Of a DNA stretch of 64,000 nucleotides, positions 23,077 through 32,176 are shown one piece after another. This DNA is from Dyella_B sp035690825. Lineage in GTDB: Bacteria; Pseudomonadota; Gammaproteobacteria; Xanthomonadales; Rhodanobacteraceae. Each line of letters opens with the position of its first letter. Position 1 is the first letter of the stretch. Location: positions 27,160 to 91,159 of the forward strand of contig NZ_JBQCHP010000073.1 in the NCBI RefSeq assembly GCF_051954575.1. The letters run 5' to 3'. Below the pieces are notes generated by a model. That model did not search any database. It was not told where the DNA came from and saw only the letters and a list, made by a program, of their open reading frames with translations. A program made the translations under genes and the position numbers.

Positions 23077-23966
23077 AACCCAGGGATCGTTTGCGTATCG
23101 CCATGCAGAAATCCGGCCGGCTGACCGAGCCGGCGCTGGATCTGCTCAACCGTTGCGGGCTCACCTTCCGCCAGAGCCGCGACAAGCTGTTCTGCTTCGG
23201 CGAAGGCGAGCCGGTGGACCTGCTGCTGGTGCGCGATGACGACATTCCGGGGTTGATCGCCCAGGGCGTCTGCGACCTGGGCATCGTCGGCCGCAACGTG
23301 CTCAATGAATTCAAGAATGGCGCCGGCGAAGCCGCGGCGCCGCTCACCGAATGGCGTTCGCTCGGGTTCGGGCGTTGCCGCTTGTCTGTCGCAGTGCCGC
23401 AGGACATGGCTTACAACGGGCCGGAAGACCTGGCCGGCCTGCGCATCGCCACTTCGTATCCGGGCCTGCTCGGCGGCTGGCTGCGCGGGCAGGGGGTGAA
23501 CGCGAGCATCATCACGCTGGCCGGTTCCGTAGAAATCGCACCTAAGCTCGGCACCGCCGACGTGATCTGCGATCTGGTGCAAAGCGGTGGCACGCTGGTG
23601 GCCAACCAGCTACGCGAAACGGATGTATTGCTGGAAAGCGAAGCGGTGCTGGCCGGTCCGGAAACGCTGCCGATCGATGAGCGCGGCGACATGGTGGAGC
23701 TGTTGCTCAAGCGCCTGGACGGCGTGATCCAGGTGCGCGAATCGCGCCTGCTGCTGCTGCAAACCTCGCGCACCTCGCTGGAGGCGGTCACGCGCCTGCT
23801 GCCCGGTGGCCCGCAGCCCACGCTGTTGCCGGTGGCAGGACAGCCCGATCAGCTGATGTTGCAGGCGCTGTGCGCCGGCGAGGTGAGCTGGCGGCAGCTG
23901 GAAGAAATCAAGAAAGCCGGCGCACGCGAGATGTTCGTGTTGCCAGTCGAAAAAATGCTGGCCTGA
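23073..23966 (+). CDS. hisG: ATP phosphoribosyltransferase, long form
   Basis: First enzyme of histidine biosynthesis, joining ATP and PRPP; feedback-inhibited by histidine. Start ATG 23073 overlaps the regulator's stop (ATGA) and gives MKPRDRLRIAMQKSGRL. At 297 aa it is the long HisG, with a C-terminal ACT-like regulatory domain (after about residue 225, ending EIKKAGAREMFVLPVEKML), so it needs no HisZ partner. The catalytic region shows GIVGRNVLNEF and the PRPP-binding EIAPKLGTADVICDLVQSGG. Confidence 0.96.
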   Translation: MKPRDRLRIAMQKSGRLTEPALDLLNRCGLTFRQSRDKLFCFGEGEPVDLLLVRDDDIPGLIAQGVCDLGIVGRNVLNEFKNGAGEAAAPLTEWRSLGFGRCRLSVAVPQDMAYNGPEDLAGLRIATSYPGLLGGWLRGQGVNASIITLAGSVEIAPKLGTADVICDLVQSGGTLVANQLRETDVLLESEAVLAGPETLPIDERGDMVELLLKRLDGVIQVRESRLLLLQTSRTSLEAVTRLLPGGPQPTLLPVAGQPDQLMLQALCAGEVSWRQLEEIKKAGAREMFVLPVEKMLA

Positions 23967-23973
23967 GACGTCC

Positions 23974-25281
23974 ATGAAACGAATCGACTGGAACACATTG
24001 AGCGAAGCGGAGCGCAACGAAGCGCTGGCGCGACCGGCGCAATCGCGTGCCGAAGCCTTGCGCACCGGCGTTGAGCGCATCATTGCCGAAGTGCGCGCCA
24101 GCGGCGACGCGGCCTTGCGCGAACTTTCCGCGCGCTACGATCGCTGCACGCTGGACGCCATCGAAGTCACCGAAGCGGAGTTCAAGGCCGCCGAAGCCAA
24201 ACTTGCACCGGAACTGAAAACCGCCATTCGCGAGGCTGCCGAACGTATCGAGGCCTTCCACCGCGCCGCGGCGCCGCAGCCAGTGGGTGTCAACACGGCG
24301 GTGGGCGTGCGGGTGGAGCGCGTGCTGCGTCCCATCCAGCGCGTCGGCTTATATGTACCGGCGGGCAGTGCGCCGCTGCCTTCCACCGCGTTGATGCTGG
24401 GCGTGCCGGCGCGCATCGCGGGCTGCCGCGAAGTAGTGCTGTGCTCGCCGGCGCGTGCCGACGGCAGTTGCGATGAAGCCGTGCTGTTTACCGCGCGGCT
24501 CGTGGGCGTGCATCGCGTATTCAAGCTGGGCGGTGCGCAGGCGATCGCCGCCATGGCCTATGGCACCGAAAGCGTGCCGCGTTGCGACAAGCTGTTCGGC
24601 CCCGGCAACGCATGGGTCACTGAAGCGAAGCTGCAGGTATCTTCCGATCCCGATGGCGCGGCGATCGACATGCCGGCGGGCCCTTCCGAAGTGCTGGTGA
24701 TTGCGGATGCGCAAGCCAATCCGGTGTTCGTGGCGGCGGATCTGCTGTCGCAAGCCGAGCACGGTCCGGATTCGCAAGTGGTGCTGGTTACCGATTCCAC
24801 GGTCTTGCTCGATAAGGTCGCTGCGGAAGTGGATCGCCAGTGCGCACAATTGCCGCGCGGCGCGATTGCCGAGCAGGCGCTCGCGCAAAGCCGGTTGATT
24901 GCCGTGACGTCTTTGGCGCAGGCGGTCGAAGTGAGCAACCGCTACGCACCGGAGCATTTGATCCTTCAGGTCAGCGGCGCGCGCGAACTGGTGGCCAGCA
25001 TCGAGAGCGCCGGTTCCATCTTCGTCGGTGCGTGGACACCCGAATCGGTGGGCGATTACTGCAGCGGCAGCAACCACGTACTGCCAACGTATGGTTACGC
25101 GCGCAGCTACAGCGGCGTATCGGTGGCCAGCTACCAGAAGCAGATCACCGTGCAGGAACTGGATCCCAACGGCCTGCGCGCGATCGGCCCATGCACCGCC
25201 ACGCTGGCGGCGGCCGAACAACTCGAAGCGCATCGTCGTGCGGTGATCTTGCGTCTGGCCGCGCTGGGGACACAGCTATGA
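23974..25281 (+). CDS. hisD: Histidinol dehydrogenase
   Basis: Oxidises L-histidinol to L-histidine in two NAD-dependent steps; zinc enzyme of 435 aa. Recognisable segments are RPIQRVGLYVPAGSAPLPST, KLGGAQAIAAMAYGTESVP, FGPGNAWVTEAK and IDMPAGPSEVLVIAD, plus the zinc-ligand region LLSQAEHGPDSQ and the late YAPEHLILQ. It begins 7 bp after hisG and overlaps hisC by four bases. Confidence 0.97.
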   Translation: MKRIDWNTLSEAERNEALARPAQSRAEALRTGVERIIAEVRASGDAALRELSARYDRCTLDAIEVTEAEFKAAEAKLAPELKTAIREAAERIEAFHRAAAPQPVGVNTAVGVRVERVLRPIQRVGLYVPAGSAPLPSTALMLGVPARIAGCREVVLCSPARADGSCDEAVLFTARLVGVHRVFKLGGAQAIAAMAYGTESVPRCDKLFGPGNAWVTEAKLQVSSDPDGAAIDMPAGPSEVLVIADAQANPVFVAADLLSQAEHGPDSQVVLVTDSTVLLDKVAAEVDRQCAQLPRGAIAEQALAQSRLIAVTSLAQAVEVSNRYAPEHLILQVSGARELVASIESAGSIFVGAWTPESVGDYCSGSNHVLPTYGYARSYSGVSVASYQKQITVQELDPNGLRAIGPCTATLAAAEQLEAHRRAVILRLAALGTQL

Positions 25282-26354
25282 GCGTGCTCGATCTGGCCAG
25301 GCCGGAAATTCGCACGCTGCAGCCGTATTCGTCGGCGCGCATGGAGGCCGGCGGTGGGCAGATCATGCTCAATGCCAATGAATCGGCGTGGGAACCCGCC
25401 GGTGATGCTGGATCTGGCTGCAATCGTTATCCCGATCCGCAGCCTGCACCGTTGTTGCAGGCCCTGGCGAAACTCTACGGCGTTCAACGTGAGCAATTGT
25501 GCGTAGGCCGCGGCAGTGATGAGGCGATCGACCTTTTGGTGCGCGCGTTCTGCCGCGCAGGCCAGGATGCGATCGTGATCCAGCCGCCGACATTCGGCAT
25601 GTATGCGGTGTCGGCGCGCATCCAGAATGCGGCGGTGATCGAAGTGCCGCTGGCGCAGGATTTCGCTCTCGACTGTGATGCCTTGCTTGCGACGATCACA
25701 TCGGCGGTGAAGTTGGTATTCCTGTGCACGCCCAACAATCCGAGCGGCAAGTCGATTGGGCGCGACGATATCGAGCGCGTGGCGCAGGCGCTGGCGGGCA
25801 AGGCGTTGCTGGTGGTGGACGAGGCGTATATCGAATTTTCCGAGCAGCCCAGCGCGATCGAACTCATCGGGCGCTATGAGCACGTCGCGGTGCTGCGTAC
25901 CTTGTCCAAAGCCTGGGCTTTGGCCGGCGCGCGTATCGGTACCTTGATCGCCCATCCGGACGTGATCGGCCTGATCCGGCGCATCATGCCGCCGTATCCG
26001 CTGCCGACGCCGTGCGTCGCCGCGGCGCTGGCCGCCCTGTCGCCATCCGGCCAGCTGGCCGCACGCGAGCATATCGCCGTCGTGCGCGAGCAACGCGCGT
26101 TCATGCGCAACGCGTTGTCTGCGGTGCTGGGCGTGCGTGAAGTGCTGCCGTCCGATGCCAATTTCCTGGCCGTGCGGTTTGATGACGCCGGGGCGGTTTA
26201 TCAGCGTCTGCAGCAGGCGGGTATCGTGGTGCGCGATGTACGTCGTTATCCCAACTTGCAGGATGCATTGCGCATCACTATCGGCACGCCGGAGGAGAAC
26301 GCAAAAGTGCTTGCCGTACTGAACGAAATGACGGCGGACAAGGTACAGGCATGA
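25278..26354 (+). CDS. hisC: Histidinol-phosphate aminotransferase
   Basis: PLP enzyme of 358 aa converting imidazole-acetol phosphate to histidinol phosphate with glutamate. The start at 25278 overlaps the hisD stop (ATGA). Features: NANESAWEP near the N-terminus, GRGSDEAIDLLVRAFC, FLCTPNNPSGKSIG, VVDEAYIEFS and the PLP lysine in LRTLSKAWALAGARIG. It overlaps hisB by four bases, indicating translational coupling. Confidence 0.97.
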   Translation: MSVLDLARPEIRTLQPYSSARMEAGGGQIMLNANESAWEPAGDAGSGCNRYPDPQPAPLLQALAKLYGVQREQLCVGRGSDEAIDLLVRAFCRAGQDAIVIQPPTFGMYAVSARIQNAAVIEVPLAQDFALDCDALLATITSAVKLVFLCTPNNPSGKSIGRDDIERVAQALAGKALLVVDEAYIEFSEQPSAIELIGRYEHVAVLRTLSKAWALAGARIGTLIAHPDVIGLIRRIMPPYPLPTPCVAAALAALSPSGQLAAREHIAVVREQRAFMRNALSAVLGVREVLPSDANFLAVRFDDAGAVYQRLQQAGIVVRDVRRYPNLQDALRITIGTPEENAKVLAVLNEMTADKVQA

Positions 26355-27415
26355 GACGCAAGATACTATTCATCGACCGGGACGGCTGCCTGATCGAAGA
26401 GCCCGCCGACGAGCAAATCGACAGTTTCGAGAAACTGTCCTTGCTGCCCGGTGTGATGGCCGCCTTGCAACGTATCGTCGCGGCCGGCTACGAGCTGGTC
26501 ATGGTCACCAACCAGGACGGCCTGGGTACGGACAGCTTTCCGCAAGCGCATTTTGAAGGGCCGCACGATCTGTTGATGCGCATCTTCGCCTCGCAGGGCG
26601 TGCGCTTTCGCGAGGTGCTGATCGATCGCAGTTTTCCGCACGAAGGCCGGGATACTCGCAAACCCGGCATCGGCATGATGCGGCAGTATCTGGCCGATGA
26701 CAGCTGGACGCGTGCGGATTCGGCCATGGTGGGCGATCGCGACACCGACCTGCAGTTCGCCGCCAACATGGGCGTGCGCGGTTTCAAGGTCGGGCCGAAG
26801 GGCATCAGTTGGGAAGAGGTTGCCCATCAATTGCTCGATCGTCCGCGCGTGGCCGAAGTGGTGCGTAATACAAAGGAAACCCGCATCAAGGTGCGCGTGG
26901 ATCTGGACGCGCAAGCAGAACCGGTCGCGCACACCGGGCTGGGCTTTTTTGACCACATGCTCGAGCAGATCGGCAAGCATGGCGGTTTCGCGCTCAGCAT
27001 CACCTGCGATGGTGATACCAACGTCGACGAACATCACACCATCGAGGATTGCGCGCTCGCGTTGGGGCAGGCCTTGCGCCAGGCCTTGGGCGACAAGCGC
27101 GGCATCGGCCGATATGGCTTTACCTTGCCGATGGATGAATCTTACGCCAGCGCCGCGCTGGATCTTTCGGGCCGCCCGTATTTCGTGTTCGAAGGCCAGT
27201 TTCCGCGCGAGCGGGTGGGCGATATCCCAACCGAATTGGTGCCGCATTTCTTCCGCTCGCTGTGCGACACGCTGGGCGCCAATCTGCATCTTGCGGTGAG
27301 GGGCGAAAACGCGCACCACATGGTGGAAGCCTGCTTCAAAGTGACCGCGCGAACCTTGCGCCAGGCGATTCGCCGCGAGGGTGACGAATTGCCGAGCACG
27401 AAAGGAGCATTGTAA
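26351..27415 (+). CDS. hisB: Bifunctional histidinol-phosphatase / imidazoleglycerol-phosphate dehydratase
   Basis: Two enzymes in one chain of 354 aa. Residues 1-165 form an HAD phosphatase (FIDRDGCLIEEP, MVTNQDGLGTD, then a zinc-loop variant and GDRDTDLQFAANMG). Residues about 175-354 are the dehydratase with FFDHMLEQIGKHGG, EHHTIEDCALALG, PHFFRSL and HHMVEACFKV metal-ligand histidines. The fused form is typical of gammaproteobacteria. It shares bases with both neighbours (ATGA with hisC; hisH starts on its last base). Confidence 0.97.
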   Translation: MRRKILFIDRDGCLIEEPADEQIDSFEKLSLLPGVMAALQRIVAAGYELVMVTNQDGLGTDSFPQAHFEGPHDLLMRIFASQGVRFREVLIDRSFPHEGRDTRKPGIGMMRQYLADDSWTRADSAMVGDRDTDLQFAANMGVRGFKVGPKGISWEEVAHQLLDRPRVAEVVRNTKETRIKVRVDLDAQAEPVAHTGLGFFDHMLEQIGKHGGFALSITCDGDTNVDEHHTIEDCALALGQALRQALGDKRGIGRYGFTLPMDESYASAALDLSGRPYFVFEGQFPRERVGDIPTELVPHFFRSLCDTLGANLHLAVRGENAHHMVEACFKVTARTLRQAIRREGDELPSTKGAL

Positions 27416-28005
27416 TGAGCGTCGTTCTGGTCGATGCCGGCGGTACCAATATCGGCTCGGTGCGTTACGCCTTGCAGCGGCTGGGTGTGGATGCGGCCTT
27501 GACTGCCGATGCCGAACGCATTCGTGGCGCCGACAAGGTCATCTTGCCGGGCGTCGGCGCTGCCTCGCCGGGCATGACGCGCCTGCGGGAATTGCAGCTC
27601 GTCGATGTGATTCGTTCCTTGACGCAACCGGTGCTCGGTGTGTGCCTGGGCATGCAACTCTTGTGCGAGCATTCGGAGGAAAGCGATACCCCATGCCTGG
27701 GCGTGATCCCCGCCAAGGTGCGCCGCTTCGAGGAGACGCCGGAATTGTGCGTGCCGCATATGGGCTGGAACCAGTTGTCGCCGGCGGGCGCGCATCCGTT
27801 GTTGAACGATCTGACGGAAGGCGACTGGGCTTACTTCGTGCACAGCTATGCCGTGCCGGTGGGCGATTACACCCTGGTGAGCTGCGATTATGGCGGCGCG
27901 TTTTCTGCGGTGATTGCGCGGGGGAATTTCCACGGCATGCAGTTTCATCCGGAGCGCTCGGCGCAAGTGGGCGCGAAGCTGTTGAAGAATTTTCTTGAGC
28001 TTTGA
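27415..28005 (+). CDS. hisH: Imidazole glycerol phosphate synthase, glutamine amidotransferase subunit
   Basis: Class-I glutaminase of 196 aa that supplies ammonia to HisF. Catalytic Cys is in LGVCLGMQLLC and the His-Glu pair in FHGMQFHPERSA; ILPGVGAASPGM and PHMGWNQL are typical. HisH is immediately followed by a half-copy of the family A repeat, the only real gap inside the his operon. Confidence 0.97.
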   Translation: MSVVLVDAGGTNIGSVRYALQRLGVDAALTADAERIRGADKVILPGVGAASPGMTRLRELQLVDVIRSLTQPVLGVCLGMQLLCEHSEESDTPCLGVIPAKVRRFEETPELCVPHMGWNQLSPAGAHPLLNDLTEGDWAYFVHSYAVPVGDYTLVSCDYGGAFSAVIARGNFHGMQFHPERSAQVGAKLLKNFLEL

Positions 28006-28049
28006 GCCATGTGCGCTGGGCCAGCCTTCAACCTCGCGGCAAGCGCGTG

Positions 28050-28089
28050 CAACCCCACCCCAACCCTCCCCTGCAAGCAGGGGAGGGAG
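28050..28089. repeat. Family A repeat, right half only
   Basis: CAACCCCACCCCAACCCTCC followed by CCTGCAAGCAGGGGAGGGAG. It fills the 99-bp hisH-hisA gap and ends 15 bases before hisA, whose start has no better ribosome-binding sequence than the repeat's GGGAGGGAG. Confidence 0.8.
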
Positions 28090-28104
28090 TAATTCTGGAA
28101 CGCC

Positions 28105-28833
28105 ATGAACTTTGAAGTCATACCTGCCATCGACCTGCGCGGTGGCCAGGTTGTCCGCCTCAAGCAAGGCGATTACGCGCAGGAAACGCAATATGCCCAT
28201 GCGCCCGCCGAACTCGCGGCGCGTTACGCGCAGGCCGGCGCGCGCTGGTTGCACGTCGTCGATCTTGATGGTGCACGTGCGGGCGATCTGGCGAACCTTG
28301 CCGTGATCGAAGCGCTGGTGAAGGCCGGCATGCAGGTGCAGGCCGGCGGTGGCGTGCGCGCGGAGCAAGATGTGCTGCGTTTGTTCGATGCGGGCGTAAG
28401 CCGCGTCGTCGTAGGCAGCGTTGCGATCCGGGAGCCGGAACAGGTGGCGCAGTGGCTGGCCAAGCACGGTACCGAACGCTTCACCATTGCGCTGGATACG
28501 CGTCGCCGCGACAGCACGTGGACGCTGCCCAGCGCCGGCTGGACCGAAGACGAAGCACGCACGTTGGACGAACTGGCGCCGTGGTATGCCGCGCATGGCG
28601 CACGCCATCTGCTGTGCACGGATATCGAGCGCGACGGCATGCTGGCCGGTTTCAACCTCGAGCTTTACCGGCACCTGGCGCAAACGGTGCCGCAACTGGC
28701 GGTGCAGGCCTCCGGCGGCGTGCGTTCGGTGGAAGATATCCGCGGCGCGCGCGAGGCCGGCGCGCGTGGCGTGATTCTGGGCCGCGCCTTGCTGGAAGGC
28801 CGCTTTACGCTGGAGGATGCACTGGCATGCTGA
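28105..28833 (+). CDS. hisA: ProFAR isomerase (phosphoribosylformimino-AICAR-P isomerase)
   Basis: Beta-alpha barrel of 242 aa for the Amadori rearrangement in histidine synthesis. Motifs: IPAIDLRGGQVVRLKQGDY with the first catalytic Asp, VDLDGARAG, VQAGGGVRAEQDVLRLFDAG, and the second catalytic Asp in LLCTDIERDGMLAGFN. The end overlaps hisF by seven bases. Close relatives in actinobacteria (PriA) are bifunctional with TrpF; nothing here suggests that. Confidence 0.96.
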   Translation: MNFEVIPAIDLRGGQVVRLKQGDYAQETQYAHAPAELAARYAQAGARWLHVVDLDGARAGDLANLAVIEALVKAGMQVQAGGGVRAEQDVLRLFDAGVSRVVVGSVAIREPEQVAQWLAKHGTERFTIALDTRRRDSTWTLPSAGWTEDEARTLDELAPWYAAHGARHLLCTDIERDGMLAGFNLELYRHLAQTVPQLAVQASGGVRSVEDIRGAREAGARGVILGRALLEGRFTLEDALAC

Positions 28834-29618
28834 GTCGACGCATCATTCCCTGCCTGGACGTGCGCGACGGCAAGGTCGTCAAGGGCGTGCGTTTTCGAGA
28901 TCACGTGGTGATGGGCGAGATCGTCGACCTGGCCTTGCGCTACCGCGACGAAGGCGCGGACGAACTGGTGTTCTATGACATCACCGCCAGCCCGGAAGGA
29001 CGTAGCGTGGATCGCGGCTGGGTGGAGCGTGTGGCGCGCGTGATCGATATTCCGTTCTGCGTGGCCGGCGGCATCCGTTCGGTCAGCGATGCGCGCGAGG
29101 TGCTGCATACGGGCGCGGATAAAGTATCGATCAACTCACCGGCCTTGGAGCGCCCGGACCTGATCGATGAACTGGCTGAAGCCTTCGGCGTGCAATGCGT
29201 GGTGGTCGGCATCGATTCGATGCGCGACGCCGATGGCGAATGGCGCGTGCGCCAATACACCGGCGATCCTTCCAAGACGCGCTCGCTGGCGCGCCGTACG
29301 CTGGACTGGATGGCCGAAGCGCAACGCCGCGGCGCCGGCGAGATCGTGCTCAACTGCATGGATACCGATGGCGTGCGCCAAGGCTATGATCTGGCGCAGC
29401 TTGCTGCGGCGCGGGCAATTTGCACGGTGCCGCTGATCGCCTCCGGCGGGGCGGGCACGATGGAGCATTTTCGCAACGCATTCACGCGCGCTCGTGTTGA
29501 TGGTGCCTTGGCGGCCAGTGTTTTCCATAGCGGCACCATCGCGGTTCCCGATTTGAAGCGTTACCTGCAGCACGAAGGCATAACCGTTCGCTTGCAAGAG
29601 GCAGCCCGTCATGAGTGA
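28827..29618 (+). CDS. hisF: Imidazole glycerol phosphate synthase, cyclase subunit
   Basis: Barrel enzyme of 263 aa partnering HisH, making IGP and AICAR. Start MLSRRIIPCLDVRDGKVVKG holds the catalytic Asp; later VFYDITASPEGR, VAGGIRSV, KVSINSPAL, LNCMDTDGVRQGYDL (second Asp) and IASGGAGTMEHF are all standard. It begins inside the end of hisA and overlaps hisI. Confidence 0.97.
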   Translation: MLSRRIIPCLDVRDGKVVKGVRFRDHVVMGEIVDLALRYRDEGADELVFYDITASPEGRSVDRGWVERVARVIDIPFCVAGGIRSVSDAREVLHTGADKVSINSPALERPDLIDELAEAFGVQCVVVGIDSMRDADGEWRVRQYTGDPSKTRSLARRTLDWMAEAQRRGAGEIVLNCMDTDGVRQGYDLAQLAAARAICTVPLIASGGAGTMEHFRNAFTRARVDGALAASVFHSGTIAVPDLKRYLQHEGITVRLQEAARHE

Positions 29619-30243
29619 AACAGTGGCCGGATTCAACGCGCTTGATCTCAGCCAGATCGATTGGGTCAAGACGGAAGGGCTGGTGCCCGCGATCGTGCAG
29701 CACTGGCTGACGGGCGAAGTGCTGATGCTGGGCTATATGGATGAGCGCGCGCTGGCCTTGACGCAGACCAGCAGCCGGGTGACGTTTTTCAGCCGCAGCA
29801 AGCAACGCTTGTGGACCAAGGGTGAAAGCTCGGGCCACGTGCTGCATTTGAAATCGATCCGCGTCGATTGCGATGGCGATACGTTGTTGGTGCTGGCCGA
29901 TCCGCACGGCCCGACCTGCCATTTGGGAACGCGCAGCTGTTTCGGTAACGAAGTGCGGCCGCCGCTGGGATTTCTGGCGCAACTGGACGCACTGGTGGAA
30001 AGCCGCAAGGCCGAACTCCCCGAAGGCAGCTACACCACCAAGCTGTTTCATGGCGGCACGCGGCGGATTGCGCAGAAGGTGGGCGAGGAAGGCGTGGAAA
30101 CCGCGCTCGCAGCCGTCGCGCAGGGTGACGAAGAGTTATTGGGCGAGGCGGCGGATCTGGTGTTTCACCTGGCCGTGTTGCTGCGTGCGCGTGGATACGG
30201 GCTTGCCGATGTCGCGAAGGTGTTGGTGGCGCGCCACGGTTGA
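29611..30243 (+). CDS. hisI: Bifunctional phosphoribosyl-AMP cyclohydrolase / phosphoribosyl-ATP pyrophosphatase
   Basis: The HisIE fusion, 210 aa. Residues 1-120 carry the cyclohydrolase (MLGYMDERALALT, FFSRSKQRLWTKGESSGHVL, and the metal-binding Asp/Cys region VDCDGDTLLVLADPHGPTCH). Residues about 125-210 are the alpha-helical pyrophosphatase (GGTRRIAQKVGEEGVETALA and EAADLVFHLAVLL). It is the last gene of the operon; a family B palindrome follows within ten bases. Confidence 0.96.
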   Translation: MSETVAGFNALDLSQIDWVKTEGLVPAIVQHWLTGEVLMLGYMDERALALTQTSSRVTFFSRSKQRLWTKGESSGHVLHLKSIRVDCDGDTLLVLADPHGPTCHLGTRSCFGNEVRPPLGFLAQLDALVESRKAELPEGSYTTKLFHGGTRRIAQKVGEEGVETALAAVAQGDEELLGEAADLVFHLAVLLRARGYGLADVAKVLVARHG

Positions 30244-30249
30244 TCGATC

Positions 30250-30324
30250 GTAGGTTGGGGTGCAAACCCCAACATCGTGGTGCACGTATGGATGACGGTG
30301 TTGGGGTTTGCACCCCAACCTACG
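30250..30324. repeat. Family B palindromic repeat, copy 2
   Basis: Full-length copy: GTAGGTTGGGGTGCAAACCC at the left and GGGTTTGCACCCCAACCTAC at the right, with ATCGTGGTGCACGTATGG between. It separates the convergent his operon and C13 peptidase gene, where it may act as a bidirectional terminator. Confidence 0.9.
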
Positions 30325-31338
30325 TTATTGCGTTGCCGAACTTGTGCTGCTTGCCGATGCCGGCGGCGCGAACGGCACGGCCGGCCCCGGCCTCACATCC
30401 TTGCGCCATTGCGCAAGCTGCTGCGTAATGCCTGCGCCGATATCGATCTGCGGTTCGGAAGGCGTGAGCTTGTCCTGCCGTTCCCAGCTGGCGATATCGT
30501 TCTTGGCCAGATGGAACGCATCGACGAAGTTGTCGGTCTTGTTCAGCGCATCCACCAGCCAGGCTTTGCCGAAGTAGGTGATATCCGAATCGCTGCCGCA
30601 GCCGAACGAGCTGCGATCGCTGCGCGCGGCGGTCAGCACCAGTGTGCCGGGGCCGCTCAAGTCCGGCACGAAACCGCCGGAATAGCAGGCGTTCACCACC
30701 ACTACTTTCCACTTGAACGGACGCTTCTTCAGGATGCCGGCGAGATCGGGTGCGCCGATCTGGTCCAGTGGCAGTGGGTCCAAGTCGACCAGCAGGTTGT
30801 GGTCTTCGTCGCCGTGCGAGGTCATGTAGAGCACCAGGATGTCCTGCTCTGGGTTCATGACCTTGGTCAGTTGATCCAGCGTGTCTTCCAGGTTGCTCCA
30901 GCTTGCCAGCGGATGCGCCTGCAAGGTGGTGGGATTGTTTTCCAGCACCAGCGCATGCGCGCTGGGGCCGAAACGCCTGGTGAAAAGCTGCGCTGCATAT
31001 TCGGCTTCGTTGCGGAACACGTCTTCGCCGCCATCGCCTGCGAAGGCCACCAGGTAGAGGTTGGGCTTGTCCGCGACCCGCGGAGTGAGCGCGGCCAGCG
31101 CCTTATGCACCATGGCCGGCTGCGTGTAGATCACTTGTTCGGGCGAGGGGCCCTGGCCAGGCCAGCTGTCGCCGCTTTCGCTGTCGTCGGCGTCGGTGGT
31201 GGAGGCGGAAGCGGCCGGCGAAGTGTTGTTCATCGCGCTCGGCACTTCGTCGTTGTGAGGCGGCCGATGCCCGGTCACCACCAGCATCAGCAGTACGCCG
31301 GCGGCGAACGAGAGCAGGGCGGTCAGTGTGGTGCGCAT
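30325..31338 (-). CDS. C13-family (legumain-like) cysteine peptidase, membrane-anchored or secreted
   Basis: A 337-aa protein with an N-terminal hydrophobic segment (LTALLSFAAGVLLMLVV), then a Ser/Asp-rich linker (residues about 35-60), then a caspase-fold C13 domain. The His of the dyad lies in ILVLYMTSHGDEDHNLLVDL and the Cys in KVVVVNACYSGGFVPDL. The C-terminal 25 residues are Ala/Pro/Ser-rich. Related proteins are annotated across Xanthomonadaceae without a known substrate. It starts 8 bp after mtnC on the same strand, suggesting co-transcription with methionine salvage, although no functional link is evident. Confidence 0.85.
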   Translation of the reverse strand: MRTTLTALLSFAAGVLLMLVVTGHRPPHNDEVPSAMNNTSPAASASTTDADDSESGDSWPGQGPSPEQVIYTQPAMVHKALAALTPRVADKPNLYLVAFAGDGGEDVFRNEAEYAAQLFTRRFGPSAHALVLENNPTTLQAHPLASWSNLEDTLDQLTKVMNPEQDILVLYMTSHGDEDHNLLVDLDPLPLDQIGAPDLAGILKKRPFKWKVVVVNACYSGGFVPDLSGPGTLVLTAARSDRSSFGCGSDSDITYFGKAWLVDALNKTDNFVDAFHLAKNDIASWERQDKLTPSEPQIDIGAGITQQLAQWRKDVRPGPAVPFAPPASASSTSSATQ

Positions 31339-31346
31339 GGGCGGAC

Positions 31347-32033
31347 TCAGAGCGAGATGGCGTCGAAGCTGGCGTAGGCGGGGTGCCGCGGCTGGGGCGG
31401 TATTTCCAGCGGCGGACGCAGCAGCCAGCCGGTATGCAGGCCGGCGGCGCGGGCGGCGTCCAGTTCCTCCACCACGTCGGAGAGGAACAGCACATGCTCG
31501 GGGCGTTCGCCGATCGCCTCCAGGATGCGCTCGTAGGAAACCCGCTCGCGCTTCGGGCCGGTCTCGGTGTCGAAATAGCCGGCGAGCAAGGGCGAAAGAT
31601 CGCCCGCGTCGCTGTAGCGGAAGAACAGCTTCTGCGCCTGCACCGAACCGGACGAATACACGTACAGATGCAAGCCTTCGCCGCGCCACGCGTGCAGGCG
31701 GCCGGCGACTTCGGGATACATATGAGAGCGGTAGTCGCCCGCTTCGAAACCCTCCTGCCAGATCATGCCCTGCAAGGCCTTGAGAGCGGTGGACTTGCGG
31801 TCCTTGTCGATCCAGCGCAGCAAGAGCTCCAGCACTTCCTGCCGGCTCGCTTCGACGATGCCGGCCTCTTTCGCCGCCTCATGCAACCAGTGCTGTACTT
31901 CCGGCTGGTCGCCGTGTGTTTCGATATAAGCCGGAAGGCGCTCGCGGGCGTAAGGAAACAGGACCTCCTTGACGAAGCTGATCGAGCTGGTGGTGCCTTC
32001 GATGTCGGTGACGATGGCGCGGATGGCGGTCAT
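31347..32033 (-). CDS. mtnC: 2,3-diketo-5-methylthio-1-phosphopentane phosphatase (enolase-phosphatase E1)
   Basis: HAD-superfamily enzyme of 228 aa that enolises and dephosphorylates diketo-methylthiopentyl phosphate to acireductone in methionine salvage. Motif I is AIVTDIEGTTSSISFVKE, motif II lies in YVYSSGSVQAQKLFF, motif III in TGPKRERVSYERI, and motif IV in VLFLSDVVEELDAA. It lies downstream of mtnD, whose product uses the acireductone made here. Confidence 0.95.
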   Translation of the reverse strand: MTAIRAIVTDIEGTTSSISFVKEVLFPYARERLPAYIETHGDQPEVQHWLHEAAKEAGIVEASRQEVLELLLRWIDKDRKSTALKALQGMIWQEGFEAGDYRSHMYPEVAGRLHAWRGEGLHLYVYSSGSVQAQKLFFRYSDAGDLSPLLAGYFDTETGPKRERVSYERILEAIGERPEHVLFLSDVVEELDAARAAGLHTGWLLRPPLEIPPQPRHPAYASFDAISL

Positions 32034-32100
32034 GGGAGCCGATGGGGTAAGGGGCTCTCAAGCTTAGCGTGCACCTGGGCGGGTGCAAGGGTCCGTAGCG

Positions 32101-32170
32101 TTGCAGGCTGGGATGAAATCCCAGCATTGCCAAGCATATGTGAATGCTGGGATTTCATCCCAGCCTACAA
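32101..32170. repeat. Palindromic repeat, family E
   Basis: Arms GGCTGGGATGAAATCCCAGC and GCTGGGATTTCATCCCAGCC separated by about 20 bases (ATTGCCAAGCATATGTGAAT). Each arm is itself a small hairpin. Design is like family B (arms that pair internally and with each other), but the sequence differs. It sits between mtnD and mtnC. Confidence 0.85.
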
Positions 32171-32176
32171 CCGAGG

